Origin: an uncultured Eggerthellaceae bacterium | GTDB taxonomy: Bacteria > Actinomycetota > Coriobacteriia > Coriobacteriales > Eggerthellaceae | Length of the DNA stretch: 64,000 bases | NCBI GenBank assembly: GCA_958454405.1 | Contig: CAUEBO010000001.1 | Span: 62,001-126,000 of the forward strand | Reading direction: 5' to 3' | Part shown: in pieces, positions 33,301-44,116 of the stretch | Layout of the letters: every line of letters begins with the position of its first letter | Numbering within the stretch: position 1 is the stretch's first letter | Program-made: the position numbers and the translations under genes | The notes under the pieces: model-generated | Database searches by the model: none | What the model was told of the DNA's origin: nothing | The model's input: only the letters and a program-made list of their open reading frames with translations

Positions 33301-36300
33301 TTCCTACGATGCGTCCGCCGCAACCGCCAAGGACAAGGCCAAAGGCGTGCTCCCCTGGATCCCCATCGGCACCGAACGCGACGTCTACACCGGCACCTTC
33401 AGCGGCGACCCGGACACGAAGAACGAGATCGAATACCTGTACGCGAACGCCGACGCGGCGGGCCTGTTCGGCTGGTGCGACACCGGTGCCACGCTGAAGA
33501 ACCTGACGATATCCGAAACCAGCTACGTAGAAGGCGAGCGGTACGCGGCGGCCGTGGTCGCGTACGGCGGCAGGGAGTCCATCGTCGAAGACTGCACGAG
33601 CCATGCCACGGTGCTGGCCACGGGCGGCAACGGCCATGCCGGCGGTATCATCGCCCTTGGTTTGTCGGGCTCGGTGGTCGGGTGCCAGCAGGATACCGGC
33701 ACCGTTGCCGCTACGGGTTCCGCTGGCGAGGCGGGCGGCATATCCGGTGGAACCTCGGGCCTTGTCGAGCGGTGCGCCAACGGATCGGCCGTGACGGGAA
33801 GTCAGTTTGCTGCCGGCATCCGCGTAGTGGGTGGCGGCCAGTTGGAATACCACACCCTTTCATGTGTCAACACGGGCACGGTCGCTGCCACGAGCGGCGA
33901 CTCCGAGGCGATCGCCGCCGGCATCGACATTTCGGGCGGGTTTGGCGCCAAGGTGTACGACTGCTACAACGCCGCCCCTGTTTCGACCGGAACGAGCGGC
34001 CTCGCCGCCGCAATTGCCCAGATCGACTATGAGACCCAGGTGGTAGGCTGTTTCTACGCCGCCGATCTGGTTGACCCAGGCGTATCCGCCTTCGGGTCGA
34101 CGTCGTACGCCGGTGTGAAATGGCCCACCGGCTATAGCGACGCGGTCGACCGGGCGCAGGGCGTCTCGTCGATGGATCTGAAATCGTGGGGCGGCGCCTA
34201 CGCGCTGGGCCACATACGGATCGTTCCCGACGACTATTTGGGCTACGTGATCAACACGGTTGACAGCACGTCCGACATGCACGTGTGGCGCATGGCCAAG
34301 GACGACACCGAGAACGGCGGCTACCCCGTGCTCATCGACCTGTACGGCGAGGGTTTCGAGCAGGACGGCACCACGCCCACGTCCACCATGCAGAAGGCCG
34401 CTGATTGGGGCCAGGTGGGCGCGTGGGTGGAGAACTTCCTCGCGCCCGAATCCCACCGATTCAACCAGGCCATCTCCTACGAAGCTTTCGAGAACGCCGA
34501 TGACGGCACCTTCGCCGACGGAGTCACGTCCTTGGGCTACAAGCCCCAGGTAACCGCCAGCAACGGCACGCCGGACGCTCCGGTGGAGCTGTCCAACCCC
34601 GAGGCCCTGGCCTGGCTTTCGCACGTGGTGAACAACAAGCACGACGAGCTGACCGGCGCGACCTACGCCAACGCGGACGGCGACACGGTCGAAGTCACTT
34701 TGGGCTCCCTGAGCGCCAAGATAGCCCAGGACGCCCCCTCAACCATCTCGCTCGCCGGCTCGAACTACCTCGGCGGCGACGCGGGCGCCAAGCTCAAATG
34801 GGTGCCCATCGGCAGCTACGAGTACAAAGGCTCGTTCGACGGCACGGGCCACGAGATAGACGATATGGCCAGCGATCAAGGACTGTTCGGAACCTTGTTG
34901 TATGGCGATCTCAAGAACGTCGGCATCGGCTCCAACAGCTCGGCCAGCATGGGGGGCCTCGCTACCGTGATAGCGATGGGCTCGCTCGTCGAGAACTGCT
35001 GGAACAAGGCGGACGTTTCCGGAAACGGGGGAGCCGGCGGCATCGCGTACAATGTGACAACGACGTCGCTTGTTGGGTGCTGGAACTCCGGCTCGGTGTC
35101 GTCGTCCGGCGGCAGCGCCGGCGGTCTTGCTGGCAGGATCGTCAACGCGCCCATCGAGCGCTGCTACAACATCGGCGAGGTGCGCGGTGCCGACTGCCCT
35201 GCCGGCGGCCTGGTGGGGGATCTGACCTTCACCGAGGGCATCGGCAAGATAACCGATTGCTTCAACCGGGGGAAGGTTTCCGCGACCGGCGTGCCGGCAG
35301 CCGATTCCCACGACCGCTACAGCGCCGGCGGCCTGGTGGGATACCACGAACCCAGCCCGTCCTCCCTCGTGTACGAGAACTGCTACAACGCCGGCGAGGT
35401 CACCGCCGAAGCCGACTCTTACGCGTTGGGAGACACTCGCTATGACGGCGGGGGCACCCAGGTGACGTTCTCCAACTGCTACTACGACAGCAGCACCGTC
35501 TCCGCCACCGGCGACACGGGCAAGGCGGGCCTCACCGGCCTGACCACCGATGCGTTCAAGACCGGCCAGGTTGCCTGGCTGCTGGACCATCCGGATGCGG
35601 GCGGCGCCATCGACGCCGCGGCTATCGACGCCGGCCCGGGCAACGGCGTGTGGGGGCAGAAGCTCGTGCACAAGCCCCTCGACGGCTCGATGGACACCAC
35701 GCCGCTCGTCGGCGGCGAGGTCTACCCGGATTTCTGGGACGGCACCGGCACGTTCGGCACCGCCAGCTACGTCGACGGCACCGACCACCCGGCCGTCGCG
35801 CGCGTGGACTACGGCTTCGAAGAGGGCATGGACCCCGCCGTGGACGCTGTGAACCTGTTCCTGAACCGGGGCGGCAAGGTCATGCTTGCCGGACCCTCCG
35901 GCGACGAGCAATGGAAGTACTTCCGCGACGCGGACTTCACCAACGAGATAACCAACCGGCTCTACGATACCGCCACCGAGACCGCGTCCCTCACGGGCGG
36001 CTACCCCGTGTACGTGAAGACGAACTACACCAGCTGGGCCGACGTGGGCAAGAAGCAGACCGCGGACAAGCTGAAGAACACCTACTGGGATGACGCGACG
36101 GGCGCGTGGGTCAACGACGGCACCACGCCGGCTCCGGGTCTGGCCGCCCTGGAAGGCGACGCGACGAGCGGCTTCACCATCCGCAGCGAGGAAGCCTTCG
36201 CGTGGTGGGCTTACCAGGTGACGGACAACGTGGCCGGCTTCCGCGAATCGAACGTCACGCTGGCGCCCACCGGCAGCCACACCGCGTTCGACTTCGCCGG

Positions 36301-39300
36301 CACCAAGTACGGCGGCTCCGTGGACGAGAGCGCCTCCGAGTCCACCGTAGATCAGGCTAAGGCCAAGTACCAGACCTGCCTGCCGTGGGTGCCCATCACG
36401 GAGTACTCGGGCACCCTGGAAGCCAACGGCATGGTCCTGCGCAACCTGGACATAAAAGGCGCGGGCTTGTTTGTTCAGCTGACCGGTGCCACCGTGAAGA
36501 ACCTGCATGTGGGTAGCGGATACTTAGAAAAATATGCGTGTGGTCAAGTGGGCATGATAGTAGGCTTGGTCAAGGGGTCGGTGAGGCTGGAAGGTTGCGA
36601 GAACGCGGCGGCCATCTACGGTGATCTATACACAGGCGGCCTGGCGGGATACGTCCTCAGCGGTTCGAGCATCACCGTGGTTCGTTGCGGCAACTCCGGT
36701 TTGATCGAAGCCAATACCAGCGGAGAACCGCGTAGCTTTGGAGGACTGGTCGGCACCCTCGAGGGAACGGGCAGCTTTACCGATTGCTATAACACCGGCA
36801 AGGTGTGGAGCCCCAATGGCTCCGGCGGTTTTGTCGGCGAATTGCTCGGCGGCGCCTCTTTCAAGAACTGCTACTCCGCCGGCGAGGTGGACGATGCAGC
36901 TGCGAGTGGCTCGAACAGCGTCTCCGTCGACAACTGCTACTACGACAGCCAGGTCATAACCGGCAAGGCCCAAGGCCTCACGCCGCTTTCCACCGCCCAG
37001 CTGCAAACCTGGGGTGCGGCCTACCAGCTGAACGGCGGCGCGATGGGCGGCAAACTTAGGGATCCCGGCAAGGTGGCCGACATGGACGCGTGGACATGGG
37101 TTACGGGCGAGTACCCCTCGCTCATCCCGCACGACGCCAACGGAACCGTGAACAACGAGCGCATGGCCGCTGCCGACGACTGGGGCCAGGTGGGCCGCTG
37201 GGTGGAGGACTTCGACCCGACGGACGCCGACGGGAACAAGATCAAGCCCGACATGACGGCCAAGGACGGCTCCGACGCCGACAACGCCATAGAGATTGCC
37301 ACCCCCGAGGCCTTCGCCTGGTTCGCCGACCGCGTGAACAACGCGGGCGATAGCACGGTGGGCGCGGGCACCACCGAGTACCGGAGGGCTTTCGCCAAGC
37401 TCGTGCCGAGCGCGGCCGACGCGGCGGCGGGCACGTCCACGGTGTTCGACCTCACGGGCTCCCAGTACGGCGGCTCCGTGGCGTCGGGCGACGTGACCGG
37501 CTCAACCGTGGACGAGCAGGTGGCCTCGGCCAAGGCCAAGTACGCGGGCGCCCTGAAGTGGATCCCCGTGGGCAGCGGCACGAATCTCGGCGCGGGCGAA
37601 TACGTGCGCTTCAACGGCAATTTCTCCGCGGCCGGCACCGTGGTGGAGAACCTGCACGTTCAGGCGGTTCAGCACGCCGGCCTGTTCGGCTGCGCGTACA
37701 ACGGCGGCCGCGCGTCCGGCGTGACGATAGAGGACGTGTCCGTGACCGGCGGCTACGTGGAGTCGAGCGAGAATGTGGCGGGAGGCGTGTTGGGCGGCAC
37801 CGCGTCTCGCGGTCAGAACGACAGGGTATCCCTCGCTCGATGCTCCAACGCAGCAACCGTTGTATCCCTCGCCGCCGGGTACGATATAGGTAACGCGGGG
37901 GGTCTTGTTGGCATAGCGCCGTACGCCTCGTTCGATCGATGCCGAAATGACGGCACGGTGAAGGGCGGCTACTCCGGCGGCGGCATCTGCGGCGGCTCGT
38001 TCGCCTGGGGGGGCCACAGCAATACGCATGGGTATGCCGATTGCATGAATACGGGATCGGTATGGGGCGGCAACTGCGCCGGCGGCATCTGCGGCAACAG
38101 CGGCTACGGCGGCAAGATCTCCAGCGCCTCTAACTGCTACAACGTCGGGAGCGTGGAGGGAGGCACCGACGGGCTGCACGCGTTGTTTGTGCCGGAGGAC
38201 TCCACTAGTGGAGTCTCCAGCGTCACGAACTGCTACTACCTAGACACGCTTCCCGCCGACACCTACGGCACGCCCAAGACCGCGGCCGAGTTCGCAATCG
38301 GCCAGGTGGCCTGGCTGCTGGACCATCCGCTCGCGGGCGGCGTCATGAACGCCTCCTCGGGCACGGCCGGCTCGGGCAACGGCGTCTGGGGCCAGAGGCT
38401 CCAGCGCGACGCGATGGGCGAGCTGGTCACCACGCCGCTCTCCACCGGCGACGCCTACCCGGCGTTCCGCGGCACCGAGCATCCGGCCGTGGCGCGCATG
38501 GACTACACGTTCCACGACGAGCTGGGCTCCCCGTCCCCGGTCGTGGACGCCAAAGACCTGTTCCTCAACGAGGGCAGCATGATGGCGCTGGCCACCTCGG
38601 GCACCTCCACGCCGTGGGCCCACTACAGCGACAACGGTTACACGAACAAGCTGGACAACCCCTACAACACGGGCGCGACCGGCGTGGCGCAGAGCCCTGC
38701 GGGGTACTACCCCGTGTTCGTGAAGCTGGGCATCGCCAGCTGGGCCGACGTGGGCAAGCTGCAGGATGAGACCGACCTGCGCAACACCTATTGGGATGCC
38801 TCGTCCAGCACCTGGATCAACGACGGCTCCACCCCGGCTGCGGGCACCGCCGCCCTTGAGGGCAACGCCCAGGATGGCTTCACCATCCGCAGCGAGAAGG
38901 CCTTCGCCTGGTGGGCCTACCAGGTGTCGATGAGCGCCACCGGCTTCCGCGCGGCGAACGCCACGCTGGAAGCCGCAGCGGGCCACGCCGGCACGTTCGA
39001 CCTGGCCGGCGAAGAATACGGCTACGGCGCGGACGCCTCCGTCACCGAAGACGGCACCGTGGCAACGGCCCAGGCCAAGTACGCTGGCTGCTTGCCGTGG
39101 GCGGGCGTGAGCGAGTACGAGGGCTCCTTCGACGGCGGCAACGTGGACGTCCGCAATCTCTACATGAGCAAGAGCACTGCCGTAGCGGGCATGGGGATGG
39201 GCCTGTTCTGCACTCTGAGCGGCGGCTCCGTCCAGAATGTGCGAGTAGCCAGCGGCTACGTGGACGGTGAATCCCGAGGCTACGTCGGCGCCGTCGTTGG

Positions 39301-42300
39301 CCTCATCGATGGTACTGCTACGATCGCAGGGTGCGAGAACGCGGCGACCGTAACAGGCGGCGGCGCAGCGTTCATCGGCGGCGTGGCGGGAGCCGGCTAT
39401 CGTAGATCCTCGGTTGATATGAGCCGTTGCGGCAACTCCGGCATGGTCTCGACTTCCAGTCCGGACAGCGCATTGGGCGTAGGCGGCGTGCTCGGCGGGG
39501 GAACCTCTTTCGAGCTAACGCTTTCAGACTGTTACAACGTGGGGGCATTGCCAACTGCTAACGATGCTGTCGGAGGACTGGTCGGCAATATGAAAAGCGG
39601 CACGGCAGCGACGCCCATAACCATTGCGAATAGCTACAGCGCCGGCGCCGCATCCGGCAAAAACGCGCTGATAGGAAACGTGGACAACGCGCCCGGCGAC
39701 GTGCCGATCACCGTTTCCAACAACTACTACGACAGCTCCGTCATCGGCGGCGGCGAGAACAACGGCGCCATGCCCCTCACCACCCAGCAGCTGCAAACCT
39801 GGGGCGCGGCCTACCAGTTGAACGGCGGCGCGACCGGCGGCGGCTCGATAACCGACCCCGGCAACGTGGCCGGCATGGGCGCGTGGACCTGGACGGGCGC
39901 GGGCGAGTATCCCTCGCTCATCCCGCACGACGCCTCCGGCGCGGTGGGCGGCCAGCACATGGCCAACGCGGCCGACTGGGGCCAGGTGGGCGCCTGGGTG
40001 GAGAACTTCAACCCCATGGCCGCCGACGGCACCACGCCCATCAGGCCCGCATATTCCTCGGGGATAGGAAGCGCCGCAGGCAACCCCATCCCCATCGAAA
40101 CCCCGGAAGGGCTGGCTTGGTACGCCGACCGCGTGAACAACGCGAACGGCACGGTCATTTCCGACGGCACGGTTGCCTACGGGTCCTCTTTCGCCCGCCT
40201 CATGCAAACCGGCACCACGCCGCTCGAGTCCATCTCGCTCCTCGGCGCCAAGTACACCGACGACGCCGCAGGGCTCGCCTGGGTGCCCATCGGCACGTCG
40301 GGCACTCCGTACAGCGGCGGCTTCGACGGCAACGGCAAGGCCATCGTCGGCATGCGCGTCAACGGGTCGACCGCCAACCAGGGTCTGTTCGGCTATGCCG
40401 TGAAGGGCTCTGTCGCGGAATCGGGCTACATCAAGGATCTCTCGTTGTCCGGTTCGGTGGCGTCCAGCATCTCAAGCACCGATGCGAACGTCGGCGGGCT
40501 GGTCGGATTCGCCAGCTCTGCCACATTGACCAACGTCCAGGTGGATGTCGAGGTGGACGCCAGAGGGAGAAACGCTGGCGGCATCGTTGGCTACGCCTAT
40601 GACGTGCAAATCGAGCGCTGTTCCCATACGGGGGCGATCACGAGCACGGTCACCACCGTCGGCGGCTTGTTCGGCTATGCGGACAAAACGACGATCAAAG
40701 ACTCCTTCCATGAAGGTACGGTGGCAGGAGCGTCGTATGTTGGCGGCCTGGGGGGTTCCGCGTACGGCGGCACGACCTTCGTGAACTCCTACGCGTCGGC
40801 CGCGGTCAACACTCCGAGCGGCGGCATAAAGAACGCCGTTCTGGCCTTCGGCAGTGCATCTTTGGCAAACTTCTACTACAACAAGGACTTGTGCGGCACC
40901 GGCAAGGCCGGTTCCACCGGCAAGACCGCCGAGGAGTTCGCCTCCGGCGAGGTGGCCTGGCTGCTCGACACGGCCAACGCGGGCGGCACGCCTCTCGACG
41001 AGGCCGCGGCCTCAGATGACGAGACCGGGCGCGGCGTGTGGGGCCAGAAGGTCGTGCGCGACGCGGCGGGCAACCTCGCCTACGATTCGGGCAATCCGTC
41101 CGCGTACGCAGGCGATGCGCTCCCGCGCTTCTGGGACGGCTCAACTGGTTCCGGTTTCACTGACGGCACGGTGCATCCGCGCGTGGCCAAGGTGGGCTTC
41201 AGCCTGTACGAGCCCGATTTCCCGAGCGAGACCGCGCCTGCCGCCGCCTACGCCAATATCGGTGGCGCCGTGGCCCTGCCCGCGCCCAATGCGGGCGAGA
41301 CGTGGTGGTACTGGCTCCATGGGGTCGACAGCGGCATTGCCATTGCTGGTTCCCCCTGGTCGGTGGGCGGAGAACCGTTGAACACCGGAGAGCTCGGCGT
41401 CGCCTACTACCCCGTGACCATCGCTAAGAGCGTGGGTTCGTGGTCCGTCGTGGGCGCGCAGCAGAACGAGGCCGATCTGCGCCAGGCGAACGCCCAGGGC
41501 GTCGTGCCTCTGTCCGGCAAGGGCTCCGAAGACGAACCCTTCGTGCTGAGCACGCCCGAGGCCCTGGCTTGGTTCGCCCACATGGTCAACTTCCATTCCG
41601 AGGAGGTCATCAGCAACAGCGACAGCACGAACGGCGGCCAGGTTTCGTTCAATGGCTCGTCCACGCCGCGCACCTACCAGTCCGCGTGCGCGCAGCTGGG
41701 CCGCAGCATCAACCTGTTCGGCACGCAGGCCACCGGCTCCGCTCAGGACTACATCAGCTCCTCCACGCCGCTGGAGCCCGGTCGCGCCATGCGCTGGCTG
41801 CCCATCGGCTTCGGCGAGACGCCGTACCTGTTGGGCACCTTCGACGGGCAAGGGAATACGATCGATTACCTGAACGTGGTGCTGGGGTCGGATGCCACGT
41901 CCGCGGGCCTGTTCGGCGCGGTCATGTACGCCACCGTGCGAGGGGTGAACGTGGCCGATACCAGCCAGGTGATCCACACCGGAGCCGCAGCTGCCTCGGA
42001 GGCCGCCATGGCCGGCGGCATCGTGGGCATGGCGATGGGCTCCACCATAGACGGCTGCTCGTTCGCCGGAGCGGTGGAGTCCACCACCGCCGGCGGAGTC
42101 GTGGGCTTCGTCACGGGAGACAAGAGCGGTTATCGGGAAACCGCGATAACGAACTGCTCCAACACCGGGCAGGTCGAGGGCGTGTCGGCCGGCGGCCTGG
42201 CGGGCGGCTGGATAGTTGAGGCGGACGCCATCGGCGTTCGCATGGAGAACAGCTACAACCGCGGGAGCGCGAGCGGTTCGGTGGTCGGCGGACTGCTGGG

Positions 42301-43933
42301 CGTGGCCAGCCTGAAGGGCAAGACGAGCGTTTCCACCTGCTACAGCACCGGGTCGGTGGTCTGCGAGCCGACGGCGGGTCTCCCTGGGCCGCAGGGCTCC
42401 AGCGCGGCCGGCGGCCTGGTGGGCGCCGTCGTCGACGCCGCCGATGGCGAGTTCATGCTCAAGGACAGCTACGTTGCGGCCGAGTCGTTCGTTACGAATG
42501 CGAACGTGGACGCCGCCGCCAAGGGCACCCTGGTGGGCATGGCCCAAACGAGGACCGAATCCACGAAACAGCTGCTGACGTTGGAGGGGTGCCGCTACGA
42601 GAACTCGGCCGGCACGCCGCTGGCGGGTCTGGATGCCGTGGGGTCCAGCTGCCTGGGCGCCATCGCGGGCGGCTCGGTGACCCCGGCCATGGCCCAGGGC
42701 GTTTCCACCGCTGGCCTGCAGGATTGGTCGGCGGCCTACGCCATGAACGGCAACACGTACGTGGACGACGGCGCGGGCACCACCGCCACCGTGTGGACCG
42801 TGGACAACACCTCGCCCGAGGCCAACCGCGGCTACCTGGTGTTCGGCAATTTGAAGGCCACGCCGGTTTCCGCCACGCTCGACCCCGACGACATGGCGGG
42901 CACATCCGACGGCACGGTGAATGCGCCGCTGCTGAACGGTTTGACGCCCGTCACGTTCGCCGGACCCGTGCAGGTGGTCGAGGGGGCTGCGTTCTCCTCC
43001 GGCACCGCCGGCGCGACGCCGCCCGATTTGGCCGACAGCGCGCCAGGCGTGGGCAGCATCAAGGACGCCTACACCACGCGCGGCACGACGAACGCCGCGG
43101 CCAAGATAGCCCTGCAGCTGGTGAACTACGACGCGGTGGCGGGCACGGCGGGCAACCCCGCGGTGCTGGCCCGCGACCTGGCGGCGGGCGGCACGCTGGG
43201 CGCGGCGGGGGATTCCTTCTCCGGCGTGTCCCTGAACGCGGTCGCGGCCTACAACCGCTCCGACGCGCTTTCGTACACCACGCTGCTGGCCAGCGGGCGC
43301 GACGGCTATGCGGTGGAGATATCCGTGGAGCCGCGCGAAAGCCTGACCGCCCAGGTGGACGTGCCGGTGGACGCCGAGACGTTTACGCTGGAGCCCGACG
43401 GCACCGTGCAAACGGCCGAGGCCGTCAACCAGTCCGCCGTGCAGAACAAGGGCACCGCTCCCGTGGCGGGCAGCATCTCCGCCGTGGAGGCGCTGGCGGA
43501 GGGCACCCACCAGGTGGGCTACGACGCGAACAACGACGGCAGCATCGACAGGAACGACGTGTTCGAGGTGACCGACGTGCTGCTGCCCACGGCGGACGGC
43601 ACTTCGCCGCTGGCGGACTCGAACGATCCCATCGACGGCGACCTGGTGCGCCTGGGCCTGAAGGACTGCGCGGAGCTTGATCCGTTGAAGCTGCCGCTGT
43701 ACTACGTCCCCGGCGTTCCTGGCGCGAACGGCACCATCCCGCTGGCGTTCGCCCTGCCCGGCACCGTGGGCAGCCCGACGCAGCTGGCCTACCGCTACTT
43801 CATGGACTACACGGGCACCTACGTGCTGCAGCCCGGAACCACCCAGGGCGCCTTCGGCTACAAGGTGTCCTACGACATAGCGCTTTCCGCCAACGACGTG
43901 GACGCCAAGCAAGCCAGCGTCTCCGCGCCATAG
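12307..43933 (+). CDS. Giant secreted GLUG-type beta-helix surface protein (frame interrupted at a poly-G tract)
   Basis: If the frame break is closed this is about 10,540 codons, among the largest bacterial proteins. Codons 1-109 are a signal peptide with a 78-residue Arg/Gly/Ala/His-repeat N-region, a hydrophobic core (about 84-104) and cleavage near EALA. As assembled, this start frame passes through G8 (12,664-12,671) and stops at 12,741. Removing one G joins it seamlessly, through a disordered Ala/Glu/Ser/Gly linker with no stops, to a frame open to 43,933. Then come a first beta-helix module, two Big_4-like Ig domains (about 14,340-14,990; LADGATPL repeated), about 21 further modules, and a roughly 365-residue C-terminal region (from about 42,830) without GLUG repeats. 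Modules carry GLUG-type repeats (GGIVG...NCYNxGxV). No LPXTG or C-terminal TM helix is present. ATG 12,307 is preceded by AAGGGGCGAAGGAC, which is conserved at the second giant gene. Confidence 0.85.
12664..12671 (+). promoter_or_regulatory. G8 homopolymer: putative phase-variation switch of giant gene 1
   Basis: Eight G residues lie 10 codons after the predicted signal-peptide cleavage site. With eight, the signal-peptide frame ends at 12,741. With seven or ten it enters the 31 kb frame. The downstream frame has no ATG/GTG/TTG before 12,875, so it cannot be started independently with a secretion signal. Confidence 0.7.
15030..42830 (+). repeat. Array of 21 homologous beta-helix modules
   Basis: Module starts, marked by a Trp codon in a W-x-x-V/I-G motif, fall near 15,030; 16,147; 17,551; 19,042; 20,410; 21,817; 22,989; 24,146; 25,044; 26,245; 27,681; 28,837; 30,059; 31,720; 32,976; 34,406; 36,035; 37,182; 38,740; 39,977 and 41,440. 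Mean spacing is about 1.3 kb (about 440 residues). Each module repeats the same order: W..VG, then G.G..DPY.I.TPEALAWFAY.VN, a DIDL strand, W.PIG, GTFDG.GH.I, several GGI.G/C.N.G.V GLUG turns, then NCYY and a W.L/YLNGG closing segment. Two flavours partly alternate, one starting VG..Q....LR and one VG.WV..F. Confidence 0.85.
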
Positions 43934-43973
43934 GAAGGCGGCACGCGCTGCCGAGGAAGCACCAAGCGTCAAC

Positions 43974-44047
43974 GAGCACTGAGCACTGAGGAATCACGAG
44001 CACTGAGAACCATCGAGCAAGGAGCACGACCGAGCAAGGAGCACGAC
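43974..44047. repeat. Short direct repeats between giant gene and first accessory gene
   Basis: GAGCACTGA-like units (43,974 onward, three copies) are followed by two adjacent exact 17-base units, CGAGCAAGGAGCACGAC (44,014-44,030 and 44,031-44,047). No hairpin terminator is seen in this 183-base gap, so read-through from the giant gene is possible. Confidence 0.55.
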
Positions 44048-44116
44048 CGAGCACCACCGCACGCGCGCCTGACAGCCCCGCACCGACGACCGAGCTCTAC
44101 CGACAAGGCAAGGAAC

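Noticed and set aside
12875..43933. The giant gene as a stand-alone frame starting at GTG 12,875
   Set aside because: No ribosome site or signal peptide exists at that GTG, and the linker codons before it are clearly protein-like. The true start is at 12,307 across the poly-G tract.
43800..43933. A C-terminal sorting signal on giant protein 1
   Set aside because: The last 45 residues contain no LPXTG-like motif, hydrophobic helix or basic tail.
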